Assembly: GCA_944385995.1 (NCBI GenBank)
Contig: CALWZL010000008.1
Location: 1 to 52,624, forward strand
DNA from: an uncultured Faecalibacterium sp.
GTDB taxonomy: Bacteria; Bacillota; Clostridia; Oscillospirales; Ruminococcaceae
Direction of reading: 5' to 3'
Length of the DNA: 52,624 bases
The position numbers and the translations under genes were made by a program. Below are positions 24,531 to 32,610 of the stretch, one piece after another. A model generated the notes under the pieces. That model ran no database searches, was not told where the DNA came from, and was given only the letters and a program-made list of their open reading frames with translations. Position 1 is the stretch's first letter. Each line of letters opens with the position of its first letter.

Positions 24531-25367
24531 TCAGCCCTGCTGTGCGTTCAGGTCCCGCTTATAGCGGCGGCCCTCGATGGTGTTGGAAAGCAGAATCACA
24601 GCCAGAATTGCCCCAAACATGATGGTGGACAGGGCGTAGATCTCAGGGCTGACCTTGCGGCGGGTCATCGAGTAAATGGCAATGGGCAGGGTCTCGACGG
24701 TACCGCAGTTGAAATAGGAGATCATAAAGTCGTCGATGGAGTAGGTCAGGCAGATCAGGAAAGACGACAGGATGGCCGGGCTGATTTCCGGCAAAATCAC
24801 CTTGAAGAAAGCCTGTTTGGGGTCGCATCCCAGATCCAGCGCCGCCTCATAGAGATGGATATCCAGCTGGCGCAGCTTGGGGCTGACGTTGAAGATCACA
24901 TAGGGCACGTTAAAAGCCACATGGGCAATCAGCAGGGTGGGCATGCCCATGATGACATCCGGCAGCCAGGACACCCCTGCCGCAAATCGCTGATAAGCCA
25001 CAAACAGCAGCATCAGGGAAATGCCGGTGATGATCTCCGGGTTGACCACCGGGATGTAGGTGATGTTGGTAATCACCAGACGGGAGGTCCGTTTCATACC
25101 GGCAATGCCCAGGGAAGCGGCTGTCCCCAGCACGGTCGCCACCACCGCCGAGACAAGGGCCACTTCCAGCGAGACCACCAGGGCCCGCAGAATGGAGGAA
25201 TTGGTCAAGAGGCTGGCGTACCACTTGGTGGTAAAACCGGTAAACAGGGCGTAGCCCTTGCTCTCGTTGAAGCTGAACAGGATCATATACGCAATGGGCA
25301 GGTACATAAATCCAAAAAACAGGATGACATAGGTCCGCTGCATCAGGCGGAGATGCTTTGTCTTCAT
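24531..25367 (-). CDS. potC: Spermidine/putrescine ABC transporter permease
   Basis: A 278-residue permease with six predicted membrane segments and the cytoplasmic EAA loop (LYEAALDLGCDPKQAFFKVILPEI in pieces) that docks on PotA. Together with PotB it forms the channel. Its ATG and the potB stop share one base (TGATG), giving translational coupling; the potD start follows 14 bases after its stop. Confidence 0.95.
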   Translation of the reverse strand: MKTKHLRLMQRTYVILFFGFMYLPIAYMILFSFNESKGYALFTGFTTKWYASLLTNSSILRALVVSLEVALVSAVVATVLGTAASLGIAGMKRTSRLVITNITYIPVVNPEIITGISLMLLFVAYQRFAAGVSWLPDVIMGMPTLLIAHVAFNVPYVIFNVSPKLRQLDIHLYEAALDLGCDPKQAFFKVILPEISPAILSSFLICLTYSIDDFMISYFNCGTVETLPIAIYSMTRRKVSPEIYALSTIMFGAILAVILLSNTIEGRRYKRDLNAQQG

Positions 25368-26182
25368 CAGGACACCCCCTCCATTTCATCTTCGTCAAAG
25401 CTGGAAGTAAAGCTCATGCAGAGCAGAACGATAATCATCAGGACCAGGCTCATGGCCGAACCGACATTCAGATTGTAGCTGTTGCCCAGGAACTGCATCT
25501 CGATCAGATCGCCGATCAACAGGTTGGAGCCGCCGCCCAGCATACGGCTGATAACAAAGGTGGACACCGCCGGGACAAACACCATGGTAATGCCGGTACA
25601 GATGCCGGGCACGCTCATGGGGATCAGCACCCGGAACAGGGTCTGGGTGGTGTTGGCGCCCAGGTCCTGGGCGGCCTCCACAATGCTCTGGTCAATCTTG
25701 GTCATGCTGGTATAGAGGGGCAAAATCATATAGGGCACATAGTTATAGACCATGCCCAGCACCACCGCTCCCGCAGTATTCAGCATATTGAAAGGTCCGA
25801 GGCCAAACAATCCCAACAGGGTGTTGATGGGGCCGTTGATGCTCAGCAGACCCATCCAGGCATAGGTGCGCAGCAGGAAATTCATCCACATGGGCAGCAT
25901 CACCAGCATCTGCATGATCCGCTGTTTGTTGACCCGCAGACGGGACAGGAAATATCCCACCGGGAAGGCAATCACCAGACAGATGACGGTGGCAATCATG
26001 GCCAGCAGCAGACTGCGGGCAAACACCGAGCCGTATCCGCTGACCGACACCAGATTTGCAAGGGTCAAATGGCCTTCGCCATCGGTCAGCGCATAGTAAC
26101 AGACGATCAGCAGCGGGATGACCGTGAACAGCGCCATCCAAACCAGATAGGGGGCGGCAAGCCGTTTATCATATTGTTTCAT
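25367..26182 (-). CDS. potB: Spermidine/putrescine ABC transporter permease
   Basis: A 271-residue six-helix permease with EAA loop VEAAQDLGANTTQTLFRVLIP in pieces. The first ATG with a well-spaced ribosome site (GGAGGGG eight bases upstream) is at 26180-26182; a GTG three codons earlier touches the SD itself and overlaps the potA stop, so it is less likely. Conserved N-terminal segment KRLAAPYLVWMALFTVIPL follows at once. Confidence 0.95.
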   Translation of the reverse strand: MKQYDKRLAAPYLVWMALFTVIPLLIVCYYALTDGEGHLTLANLVSVSGYGSVFARSLLLAMIATVICLVIAFPVGYFLSRLRVNKQRIMQMLVMLPMWMNFLLRTYAWMGLLSINGPINTLLGLFGLGPFNMLNTAGAVVLGMVYNYVPYMILPLYTSMTKIDQSIVEAAQDLGANTTQTLFRVLIPMSVPGICTGITMVFVPAVSTFVISRMLGGGSNLLIGDLIEMQFLGNSYNLNVGSAMSLVLMIIVLLCMSFTSSFDEDEMEGVS

Positions 26183-26187
26183 CCCGT

Positions 26188-27234
26188 TCACCCCTCCGAC
26201 CGCGCCATAATATGAATTTCATTGGGGCCGATGCACATGCCGATCCGCTCGCCGGGGGTACAGGCACGGGTGGAATGAATCAGCCATTCGCGGCCGTCAC
26301 AGTCCACGTGCATTTCAAAGTGGACGCCCTTGAAGATCACTTCGTTGACGACACCGGTCAGCTGGCCTTCCATCGGAGAGACCACCTCGATATCTTCAGG
26401 CCGAATCACCACCTGGACACTCTGTTCCGGCTTGAAGCCGCGGTCCACACAGGGGAACTGAACCCCCGCAAAGGACACCAGGAAATCCCGGTGCATCACG
26501 CCGTCGATGATGTTGGAATCGCCGATGAAGTCGGCCACAAAGGCGTTCTTGGGCTCGTTGTAAATTTCCTCAGGGGTGCCCACCTGCTGGATGACGCCGC
26601 CGTTCATGACCACCACGGTATCCGACATGGTCAGGGCTTCTTCCTGGTCGTGGGTGACATAAATAAAGGTGATGTTCATCTCCCGCTGCAGGCGCTTGAG
26701 CTCCAGCTGCATCTCCTTGCGCAGCTTGAGATCCAGCGCGCCCAGTGGCTCATCCAAAAGGAGAATCTCGGGCTCATTGACCAGACTGCGCGCAATCGCT
26801 ACCCGCTGCTGCTGACCGCCCGACATCTGGGAGATGCTGCGCCGCTCAAAGCCTTTCAGACCCACAACTTCCAGCATGTCCCGCACCTTGGTGCGGATGG
26901 TGTCCTCATCCATATGCTTGAGCCGCAGTCCAAAGGCCACATTCTCAAACACATTCAGATGCGGAAACAGGGCGTACTTTTGGAACACCGTATTGACCGG
27001 GCGCCGGTAGGGCGGCACACCGGTGATGTTTTTGCCGTGCAGGATGATTTGACCCGCGTTCGGCTCCAGAAAGCCGGCGATCAGCCGCAGCGTGGTGGTT
27101 TTGCCGCAGCCGGACGCGCCCAGCAGCGTCACGAATTCCTTGTCGTGAATGTCCAGATTCAATCCATTCAGGATGCGCTGGCCGTCAAAGTCCACTACGA
27201 TGTCACGCAGGGATACGATTACAGAATTGTCCAT
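26188..27234 (-). CDS. potA: Spermidine/putrescine ABC transporter ATPase
   Basis: A 348-residue ATPase. Walker A GASGCGKTT (about 38-46), Q-loop, signature MSGGQQQR, Walker B ILLLDEPLGALD and the switch His in THDQEEAL, followed by a C-terminal TOBE regulatory domain (from about 240) as in PotA. It powers uptake of spermidine or putrescine through PotB/PotC. First gene of potABCD, behind a consensus promoter; its ATG is 27232-27234. Confidence 0.96.
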   Translation of the reverse strand: MDNSVIVSLRDIVVDFDGQRILNGLNLDIHDKEFVTLLGASGCGKTTTLRLIAGFLEPNAGQIILHGKNITGVPPYRRPVNTVFQKYALFPHLNVFENVAFGLRLKHMDEDTIRTKVRDMLEVVGLKGFERRSISQMSGGQQQRVAIARSLVNEPEILLLDEPLGALDLKLRKEMQLELKRLQREMNITFIYVTHDQEEALTMSDTVVVMNGGVIQQVGTPEEIYNEPKNAFVADFIGDSNIIDGVMHRDFLVSFAGVQFPCVDRGFKPEQSVQVVIRPEDIEVVSPMEGQLTGVVNEVIFKGVHFEMHVDCDGREWLIHSTRACTPGERIGMCIGPNEIHIMARSEG

Positions 27235-27312
27235 TTTCCAGATGAGTCCTCCCCTTGCATGGAATCAATGCGTCACATGCCGGATGCAGAATACAGGCGG
27301 CATACTGCGTCT

Positions 27313-27341
27313 ATCTTAAACAATCGCACAGAAAATGTCAA
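27313..27341 (-). promoter_or_regulatory. potABCD promoter
   Basis: On the minus strand consensus TTGACA (27336-27341), 17 bases, TAAGAT (27313-27318), about 75 bases before potA. Confidence 0.82.
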
Positions 27342-27405
27342 TTCACAAAATCATCATTCCAAATCTGTCGAATGCTTTCCTTTTTAGAAAACAGACGCAG
27401 GCAGC

Positions 27406-27437
27406 ACAAAAGCCCGGACGCGGCATGCGTCCGGGCT
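27406..27437 (-). terminator. Terminator of the Gld-like operon
   Basis: AGCCCGGACGC / GCGTCCGGGCT, a perfect 11-base-pair stem with five-base loop, then TTTGTG on the minus strand, 30 bases after the DUF4340 gene stop. Confidence 0.88.
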
Positions 27438-27466
27438 CTTGGAAAAAATGAAATTTTACTTGCTTT

Positions 27467-28459
27467 TTACGACGCTGCTTTCCACGCTTCGGCGGTGCGG
27501 TGGAAGGCTTCCGGGACGGTGGCATCCACCGTATAAATGGAGCTGTCCCCTTCCACCATCATATAATAGCCGTCGGTGCCGGCGGCATAGGTGAGGCGGT
27601 AGGAATTGTCCCCGTCCGATGCGGTGACAGTGACAAGGGGGGTATCGAAGCCATAGGCGGCGGGGTCTGCGCCGGTGATCTGCCCTGACACATACCCGCC
27701 CAGCGCTGCCAGAAGGTCATTGACGGCATCCTCGTCCAAAGCGGTGTCAGGTGCATCGGTCAGACGCCAGACGGTGGTATAGGTTCCGCTGCCCGAGCTG
27801 TCCGCGGTGTCATCATCGTCAGCGGCCACCGATATGGTTTTGAGGCTGACCGAGAAGTTCTCTTCCCCATTGGAATAGGTGTAGTCGATGGTTTCCAGGC
27901 TGCTGGAGGTGATGCCCGCTGGGTTGAAGGAACCAAACAGATCCGCTTTGCCGTACTCAAAACAGCCGACCTTGGAGGACGAGGCCGTATAGATGGCATC
28001 GTCGCCCTCTTTCTGGAGGTAGATGTCCCCGGTGATGGTATTGGTGTCACCAAAGGCAAAGGTGTTGGTCTCGCCTCCCGCCGTCACTGTGACTGTGACC
28101 AGAGGCGCCGTCATCCCATAGTCTTCCCCTGTCTGGACTTCGATCTGCCGTTTGGCCCGCAGATCCGCCAAATCTGCGGCCATGGTATCACACTTGGTCT
28201 GATCCAGATGGTAATCCGGGTCGTCGGCCAAGGTCCAGGTTTCACCGTCATAGAGCAGAGAAACGGTCTCTCCCTGATAGGTGTATTCGATTTGGGTCAG
28301 GCTGTCCACCGCAAAGGAGGACAGAGAAATGCTTCCCTCTTCTGCTTCGCTGGCCGCCTGTTCCGCTTTCTGATTGGAAAAGGTCAGCAGAGCCAACACA
28401 CCGCCGGCCAAAAGGACCAGAATCACCAGAATCAGGAGTGTGCGCTGTTTTGCTTTCAT
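27467..28459 (-). CDS. DUF4340-type membrane-anchored protein
   Basis: A 330-residue protein with one N-terminal membrane anchor (about residues 7-26, LLILVILVLLAGGVLALL) and a repeated beta-rich exterior. Segments such as YGMTAPLVTVTV and YGFDTPLVTVTA repeat twice, which matches DUF4340 proteins that accompany GldG-type ABC exporters. The function is not known. An Asp-rich loop (ADDDDTADSSGSG) lies between the repeats and may bind cations. ATG at 28457-28459 has GGAGG upstream and lies 13 bases after the gldG-like stop. Confidence 0.8.
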   Translation of the reverse strand: MKAKQRTLLILVILVLLAGGVLALLTFSNQKAEQAASEAEEGSISLSSFAVDSLTQIEYTYQGETVSLLYDGETWTLADDPDYHLDQTKCDTMAADLADLRAKRQIEVQTGEDYGMTAPLVTVTVTAGGETNTFAFGDTNTITGDIYLQKEGDDAIYTASSSKVGCFEYGKADLFGSFNPAGITSSSLETIDYTYSNGEENFSVSLKTISVAADDDDTADSSGSGTYTTVWRLTDAPDTALDEDAVNDLLAALGGYVSGQITGADPAAYGFDTPLVTVTASDGDNSYRLTYAAGTDGYYMMVEGDSSIYTVDATVPEAFHRTAEAWKAAS

Positions 28460-28472
28460 CTCTGCACCTCCC

Positions 28473-29921
28473 TTATCTTCTGCGGCGGCGGATGGTGACC
28501 ACGGCACCTGTGACCAGAAGTCCTACCGGCACCACCAACAGGAAAATCAGTCCCACCGCGGTGGCCGTACCGGCCGGAATGGTAATTTGGTCGGCTTCCA
28601 GCGCCTTGGAGTCGATCAGGATATCACTGGACTGACCGGTCAGCGAGGCAGCACAGCCCACCAGGAAATCGCAGTTGCCGGGCACGCTCATATACAGAGC
28701 CTCGTCGTCCATATTGGAACAGCCGATCCAGATCACCTGGGACCCGGTGTCGTCATTCTGCGCCCAGACCGCTAGATTGAAGGGGCCGTCGATGTCGCCC
28801 TCCTCCTTGTCGACGGTGGTCATCTCATAACCAGCCACCTTGCTGTAGGCTGCGGAAGATGTGGTGAGCAGAGCTTCCGCAGTGACGGTGTCATTTTGGG
28901 TGATCTGAATGCCCTGCGCCATCTGCATCAGCAGATAGGCACTGGTGTCCAGTCCATCGAGAGCCGTACTCTCAGAGGTGACAGCATAGTCCGGCAGCAG
29001 GTAATAACTGTAGCCGTACAGGCTGTGGTTGGCGTCTCCCTCCACAATCAGGCCCTCCACCCGGGACAGCCCGAATTCAGCCATGACGGCGTCCAGATTG
29101 GGGGTGCTGTAATAGGCGTCGGTGGTCAGGAGAATCTTGCCGCCGCCAGACAGATAATCCTCCAGCATTCCGACCTCGTCCACTGCTCCCTCTGCACCCG
29201 TGAAATCATTTGCAGGACAGTTGATAATCAGGAGGGCGCAATCCTCGGGAATGGTGCTGCTCAAAAGATTCAATTCCTGGGTCTGGATGTTCTGGGCCTC
29301 GAGGGCGTCCACCAGGGTGTCAGACAAAGCCCTTTCGCCGTGGTTGGTGGTATAGTAGGCCTGGCTGGCTTCCCCGCTGGTCAGCCGGTAGAGGGCCGCT
29401 GTGATCTGCTGCTCCCCATCAAACCGGATACTGTAGCTATAGTAATCGGAGTAGTCATAGACATAAAAGTCCACCGCGTCCAGCACATCGCTGCCAGTGC
29501 CCGCATCCACAATCAGGCTTCCGCCCGAGACCTGTTCCGCCCCATACTGGGATGCAAAGGTGGGATAGACGGCGGGGTCCTTCTGTTCCCAGTGAATGTG
29601 GCTGCTGGATGCCGCGTATTGGTCCAGCAGGCGGGTGATGATGGCGTCTTCGCTGCCCGTCTCACAGAGATAATAAATGGTCACATCCTGGGTCAGTCCT
29701 TCCGCCACCTGACGGGAGGTATCGCTCAGGGTATAGAGTCCGCCCTCGGACAGGTCAAACTCGGTATATTTGGTGGGAATGGCCTGGACAATCAAATTCA
29801 CAAGGATGACCAGGACCACCGCAGCCGCTAGAATTGCGGTGGAATACAAACCGCTGCGGAAAATTCGCCCGCCATCCGCCGGTGCGGCAAAAAGGCGGCG
29901 CAATTGATGATTGGACTTCAT
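28473..29921 (-). CDS. GldG-like ABC transporter auxiliary protein
   Basis: A 482-residue protein with a membrane helix near residue 27-50, a large exterior domain of the GldG/IFT52-like type (YYTTNHGERAL, LLIINCPANDFTGAE, GGGKILLTTD) and a second helix at the C terminus followed by RRRRR. GldG-type proteins partner with GldA/GldF ABC-2 exporters; in Bacteroidetes they support gliding, but in Clostridia the cargo is unknown. It is 14 bases after the permease gene. Confidence 0.85.
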   Translation of the reverse strand: MKSNHQLRRLFAAPADGGRIFRSGLYSTAILAAAVVLVILVNLIVQAIPTKYTEFDLSEGGLYTLSDTSRQVAEGLTQDVTIYYLCETGSEDAIITRLLDQYAASSSHIHWEQKDPAVYPTFASQYGAEQVSGGSLIVDAGTGSDVLDAVDFYVYDYSDYYSYSIRFDGEQQITAALYRLTSGEASQAYYTTNHGERALSDTLVDALEAQNIQTQELNLLSSTIPEDCALLIINCPANDFTGAEGAVDEVGMLEDYLSGGGKILLTTDAYYSTPNLDAVMAEFGLSRVEGLIVEGDANHSLYGYSYYLLPDYAVTSESTALDGLDTSAYLLMQMAQGIQITQNDTVTAEALLTTSSAAYSKVAGYEMTTVDKEEGDIDGPFNLAVWAQNDDTGSQVIWIGCSNMDDEALYMSVPGNCDFLVGCAASLTGQSSDILIDSKALEADQITIPAGTATAVGLIFLLVVPVGLLVTGAVVTIRRRRR

Positions 29922-29935
29922 TCTTTGGCCCCCTT

Positions 29936-30808
29936 TCAGTTCCAGCGGCGCTTCTCAATTCCCTGCGCCGTAAAGAAGAGGAACAATCCCGCTGCGCTGA
30001 TGTAATACACCAGGGCGGGAATCGAAAAGCTGCCGTTGACAAAGTCCTCAAAGGGGCTGAAGAGAGCCAGCGCTCCCAGGACCGAACTGAACGCCTCAGT
30101 CAGCCAGGCACTGCGGACCGTGAACAGGACCGCAATGCCGACGGCCAGCGCCGCGAACAGAAAGCATCCCAGCGTAAAACTGCGGCTGCGCAGGCCGGCC
30201 CCCAGGGAAGCCGCAGCGGCCAGCACCGTAAAGGCCACCAGTGCCACGACGCTGCCGGCGTTGAACAGGCTTTGCAGGCCGGGCATCAGGTAGGTCAGGA
30301 GAAGGGCACCAAACCCAAGTACCGCCGCGATGATCTGGTTTTCGGTCAGGCTGGAGAGGAACTCACAGATGGCAATGGCCGCACAGCCCAGCAAGTAGTA
30401 GCACAACAAGCTGGAGAAGTTGGACAGAAGGGCAGTATTGGTGCTGCCCAGAGCCCGAAGTACGACGATCAGGACCCCATCTGCCAGGCAGGGCAGGGCA
30501 AAAACCGCGCACATGGCCAGGTATTTGCCCAGAACAATCCCCCAGACCGACACCGGACTGGTCAACAGAAGTTGATCGGTGCGGCTGTGTTTTTCCTCGG
30601 CGAAGCTGCGCATGGCCAACACCGGCACATAAACCAGCAGGACAAACACCGTCTGGTACAGCGTATAATAACCGAAATCGGTCAGGCCAAAACTCAGGTT
30701 ATTGGCGAAGAAATAGAGCGCCGAAGCGGCGGTCAGAAAAGCGGTCAGCAGCCAGCCCATCATACCGGAAAAGCTGCTGCGGAATTCCCGTTTCAGGATA
30801 GCCGTCAT
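29936..30808 (-). CDS. ABC-2 type permease (GldF-like)
   Basis: A 290-residue six-helix ABC-2 permease. It opens with the amphipathic MTAILKREFRSSF and has the loop EEKHSRTDQLLLTSPVS between helices two and three, which is conserved in GldF/NosY-like permeases. It forms the membrane part of the exporter with the ATPase encoded one base upstream. Confidence 0.9.
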   Translation of the reverse strand: MTAILKREFRSSFSGMMGWLLTAFLTAASALYFFANNLSFGLTDFGYYTLYQTVFVLLVYVPVLAMRSFAEEKHSRTDQLLLTSPVSVWGIVLGKYLAMCAVFALPCLADGVLIVVLRALGSTNTALLSNFSSLLCYYLLGCAAIAICEFLSSLTENQIIAAVLGFGALLLTYLMPGLQSLFNAGSVVALVAFTVLAAAASLGAGLRSRSFTLGCFLFAALAVGIAVLFTVRSAWLTEAFSSVLGALALFSPFEDFVNGSFSIPALVYYISAAGLFLFFTAQGIEKRRWN

Positions 30809-30809
30809 C

Positions 30810-31784
30810 TTATTCCTCCTCCCCTGTCGTTTCCTGGTTGTCTGTTTCAGCTTCTTCCGGTTCGGTCAGTTCGAGGAAGATATCCTCCAGGCTGAGGGTT
30901 TCTGCGGTCAGATTCAGCACGGCACAGCCGGCAGCTGCCAGCGCCTGGCTGACCGCGGCCCGCAGATCTTCGCCCGAAGCGCTCCGGGCCGTGAAGGCAA
31001 CTTCCCCGTTTTCTTCGCTCTCCATCTCCACCGACTGAATTCCCTTGACCCGCCGCACAGCGGCAGCCACCGCGCTCCAGCTGCCCAGAGCCGTAGCATG
31101 CAGCACACCGTGGGGGCCAAGCTGGGCGCTCAGTTCCTGGGGCGTGCCCTCGGCCACCAGATGGCCGTGAGACAGAATCAAAACCCTGGTACAGACTGCC
31201 TGCACCTCACTGAGGATATGACTGGAGAAAATCACGGTGTGTCCCTGACCCAGTTCCCGGATCAGGCGCCGGATCTCAATGACCTGGGCCGGGTCCAGCC
31301 CCACCGTGGGCTCATCCAGAATGATGACCTTGGGGTGTCCCAGCAGCGCCTGGGCGATTCCCACCCGCTGACGGTAGCCTTTGGACAGGTTGCGGATCAG
31401 CCGCGGCATCACCTCGGTCAAGCCGGTGCGGCGGGCCGCCTTTTCCACCTGTGCGGTCCGCTCGGCCCGCTTGACACCCTTCAGCTCGGCCGCAAACGTC
31501 AAATATTCCTGCACCGTCATCTCGGGGTAAAGGGGCGGCGTCTCGGGCAGGTAGCCAATACAGGCTTTGGCTGCGTCGGCCTCCTCGGGCAGGGGATGGC
31601 CGTCCACCGTTACCGTTCCGCTGGTGGCGGCCAGATATCCGGTGATGATGTTCATGATGGTCGATTTGCCCGCGCCATTGGGACCCAGCAGGCCATAAAC
31701 CTGGCCATCCTCTACGGTGAAAGACAAATCACTCACCGCCGGACGGCCGCTGTACTCCCTGGTCAGATGCGATACTTCGATCAC
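30810..31784 (-). CDS. ABC-2 exporter ATPase (GldA-like)
   Basis: A 324-residue ATPase. Walker A GPNGAGKST, signature LSKGYRQRVG, Walker B VIILDEPTVGLDP and switch His in SSHILSE, with a C-terminal extension of about 90 residues as in multidrug/GldA-type exporters. The start is set at the GTG 31782-31784, which has AAGGAG nine bases upstream. An in-frame ATG at 31817 lacks a ribosome site and overlaps the predicted -10 box, so it cannot be used from that promoter. Heads the four-gene exporter operon. Confidence 0.9.
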   Translation of the reverse strand: MIEVSHLTREYSGRPAVSDLSFTVEDGQVYGLLGPNGAGKSTIMNIITGYLAATSGTVTVDGHPLPEEADAAKACIGYLPETPPLYPEMTVQEYLTFAAELKGVKRAERTAQVEKAARRTGLTEVMPRLIRNLSKGYRQRVGIAQALLGHPKVIILDEPTVGLDPAQVIEIRRLIRELGQGHTVIFSSHILSEVQAVCTRVLILSHGHLVAEGTPQELSAQLGPHGVLHATALGSWSAVAAAVRRVKGIQSVEMESEENGEVAFTARSASGEDLRAAVSQALAAAGCAVLNLTAETLSLEDIFLELTEPEEAETDNQETTGEEE

Positions 31785-31817
31785 TGGCAGATGCTCCTTT
31801 CTATTGTTTGGAAACAT

Positions 31818-31846
31818 ACAATACTATAGGATGCAAATGTGTTCAA
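31818..31846 (-). promoter_or_regulatory. Promoter of the Gld-like exporter operon
   Basis: On the minus strand TTGAAC (31841-31846), 17 bases, TATTGT (31818-31823), some 35 bases before the chosen GTG start. Confidence 0.6.
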
Positions 31847-31883
31847 ATTAAGGCAGACTGGTGTAAATTCCCGCACACAGCCA

Positions 31884-31919
31884 CAAAAAAACACCGCTCT
31901 CCCATACGAAGAGCGGTGT
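31884..31919 (-). terminator. rpmE terminator
   Basis: ACACCGCTCT / AGAGCGGTGT, a perfect ten-base-pair stem with nine-base loop, followed on minus by seven T, 15 bases after the rpmE stop. Confidence 0.93.
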
Positions 31920-31934
31920 AACAGCTGCAAAAAA

Positions 31935-32135
31935 TTACTTGCGGCCAAAGCGGCGGTTGAAGCGGTCCACACGTCCGCCGGTATCAACCAGCTTCTGCTT
32001 GCCCGTGTAGAAAGGATGGCACTTGGAGCAAACTTCCACGTGGATCTCGGGCTTGGTGGAGCGGGTCTTGATTACGTTGCCGCATGCGCAGGTGATGGTG
32101 CAGTCAACGTAGTTGGGATGGATACCCTGTTTCAT
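31935..32135 (-). CDS. rpmE: 50S ribosomal protein L31, zinc-binding form
   Basis: A 66-residue L31 starting [20 protein letters not shown]. The CxC (residues 16 and 18 by eye) and CSKC cysteines mark the zinc-binding C+ type, and [25 protein letters not shown] in pieces is the conserved end. ATG at 32133-32135 has AGGTG upstream; a GTG three codons earlier is part of the SD. It has its own promoter, a leader of about 110 bases and a strong terminator. Confidence 0.97.
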   Translation of the reverse strand: MKQGIHPNYVDCTITCACGNVIKTRSTKPEIHVEVCSKCHPFYTGKQKLVDTGGRVDRFNRRFGRK

Positions 32136-32244
32136 ACAATTCACCTCATTTCTGGTTCTGACAAATAGGGGCCATATTCCATGTATGTGCCCATCACAAC
32201 CTTCAATTTCGGCTACCCCCTCGAGCGGCCTTCGGAACGATTGC
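32136..32244 (-). promoter_or_regulatory. rpmE 5' leader, candidate L31 autoregulatory RNA
   Basis: About 110 untranslated bases. On the minus strand GGGC-A-CATA ... TATG-GCCC (near 32168-32193) forms a bulged hairpin upstream of the SD, and GC-rich bases precede it. L31 leaders are known in Firmicutes; membership needs a covariance search. Confidence 0.4.
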
Positions 32245-32250
32245 TATAGT

Positions 32251-32278
32251 ATTATAGCACGGAATTCGGAAAATGCAA
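32251..32278 (-). promoter_or_regulatory. rpmE promoter
   Basis: On the minus strand TTGCAT (32273-32278), 16 bases ending CGTGC, TATAAT (32251-32256), an extended -10 type. Confidence 0.8.
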
Positions 32279-32439
32279 GGGGAAAATGCCGCCCACAGGC
32301 AGAAATTCTTTCATTTTCTCCCGTTCTGTCCCTCTAAGCCTTCTGTTTCGTTTCATTTTGTGCCGGTTTGCGGCATATTCTGGCAAATTCTGCCAGAATC
32401 ACAACCAGTTTTCCCTTTTTGCTGTCCAAAACAGGGCGT

Positions 32440-32451
32440 GCGTGGTACAAT
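32440..32451 (+). promoter_or_regulatory. Extended -10 promoter of the second small-RNA candidate
   Basis: TGG at 32443-32445 followed directly by TACAAT (32446-32451). The -35 region is poor (GTCCAA at 16 bases), which extended -10 promoters tolerate. Confidence 0.55.
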
Positions 32452-32457
32452 ACAGGC

Positions 32458-32554
32458 AGCAGACCCATTTGTCAAACAGGAACCACCCCCGGCGCTGTAC
32501 TTCGGCGCTGCTGCACTTCCCCGCGGGACCTACCTCCTCCCGCGGGGTCTTTTT
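32458..32554 (+). ncRNA. Candidate small structured RNA on the plus strand
   Basis: About 95 bases from a TGG-TACAAT promoter to a ten-base-pair terminator, with no ORF and no plus-strand gene downstream, so it is not a leader. GCAGCAG near the 5' end pairs with CTGCTGC at about 32509-32515; inside is a small hairpin GGCGC...GCGCT and a single-stranded ACCACCCCC. The terminator loop reads CCTACCTCC, which includes the anti-Shine-Dalgarno core. The genes on both sides (rpmE, spo0A) are on the minus strand. It lacks the SRP core and resembles no class I know. Confidence 0.5.
32519..32554 (+). terminator. Terminator of the second small-RNA candidate
   Basis: CCCCGCGGGA (32519-32528) pairs with TCCCGCGGGG (32538-32547), then TCTTTTT. 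The minus strand has no T-run, so it works for plus-strand transcripts only. Confidence 0.88.
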
Positions 32555-32610
32555 ATGTCCAGCCGGAATCAAACACAGGCCGTCCCCCGCCGGGCGGCCC
32601 GCGCCTGGTT

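Noticed and set aside
31785-31817. ATG at 31817 as start of the exporter ATPase
   Set aside because: No ribosome site, and it overlaps the predicted -10 box; the GTG at 31784 has AAGGAG.
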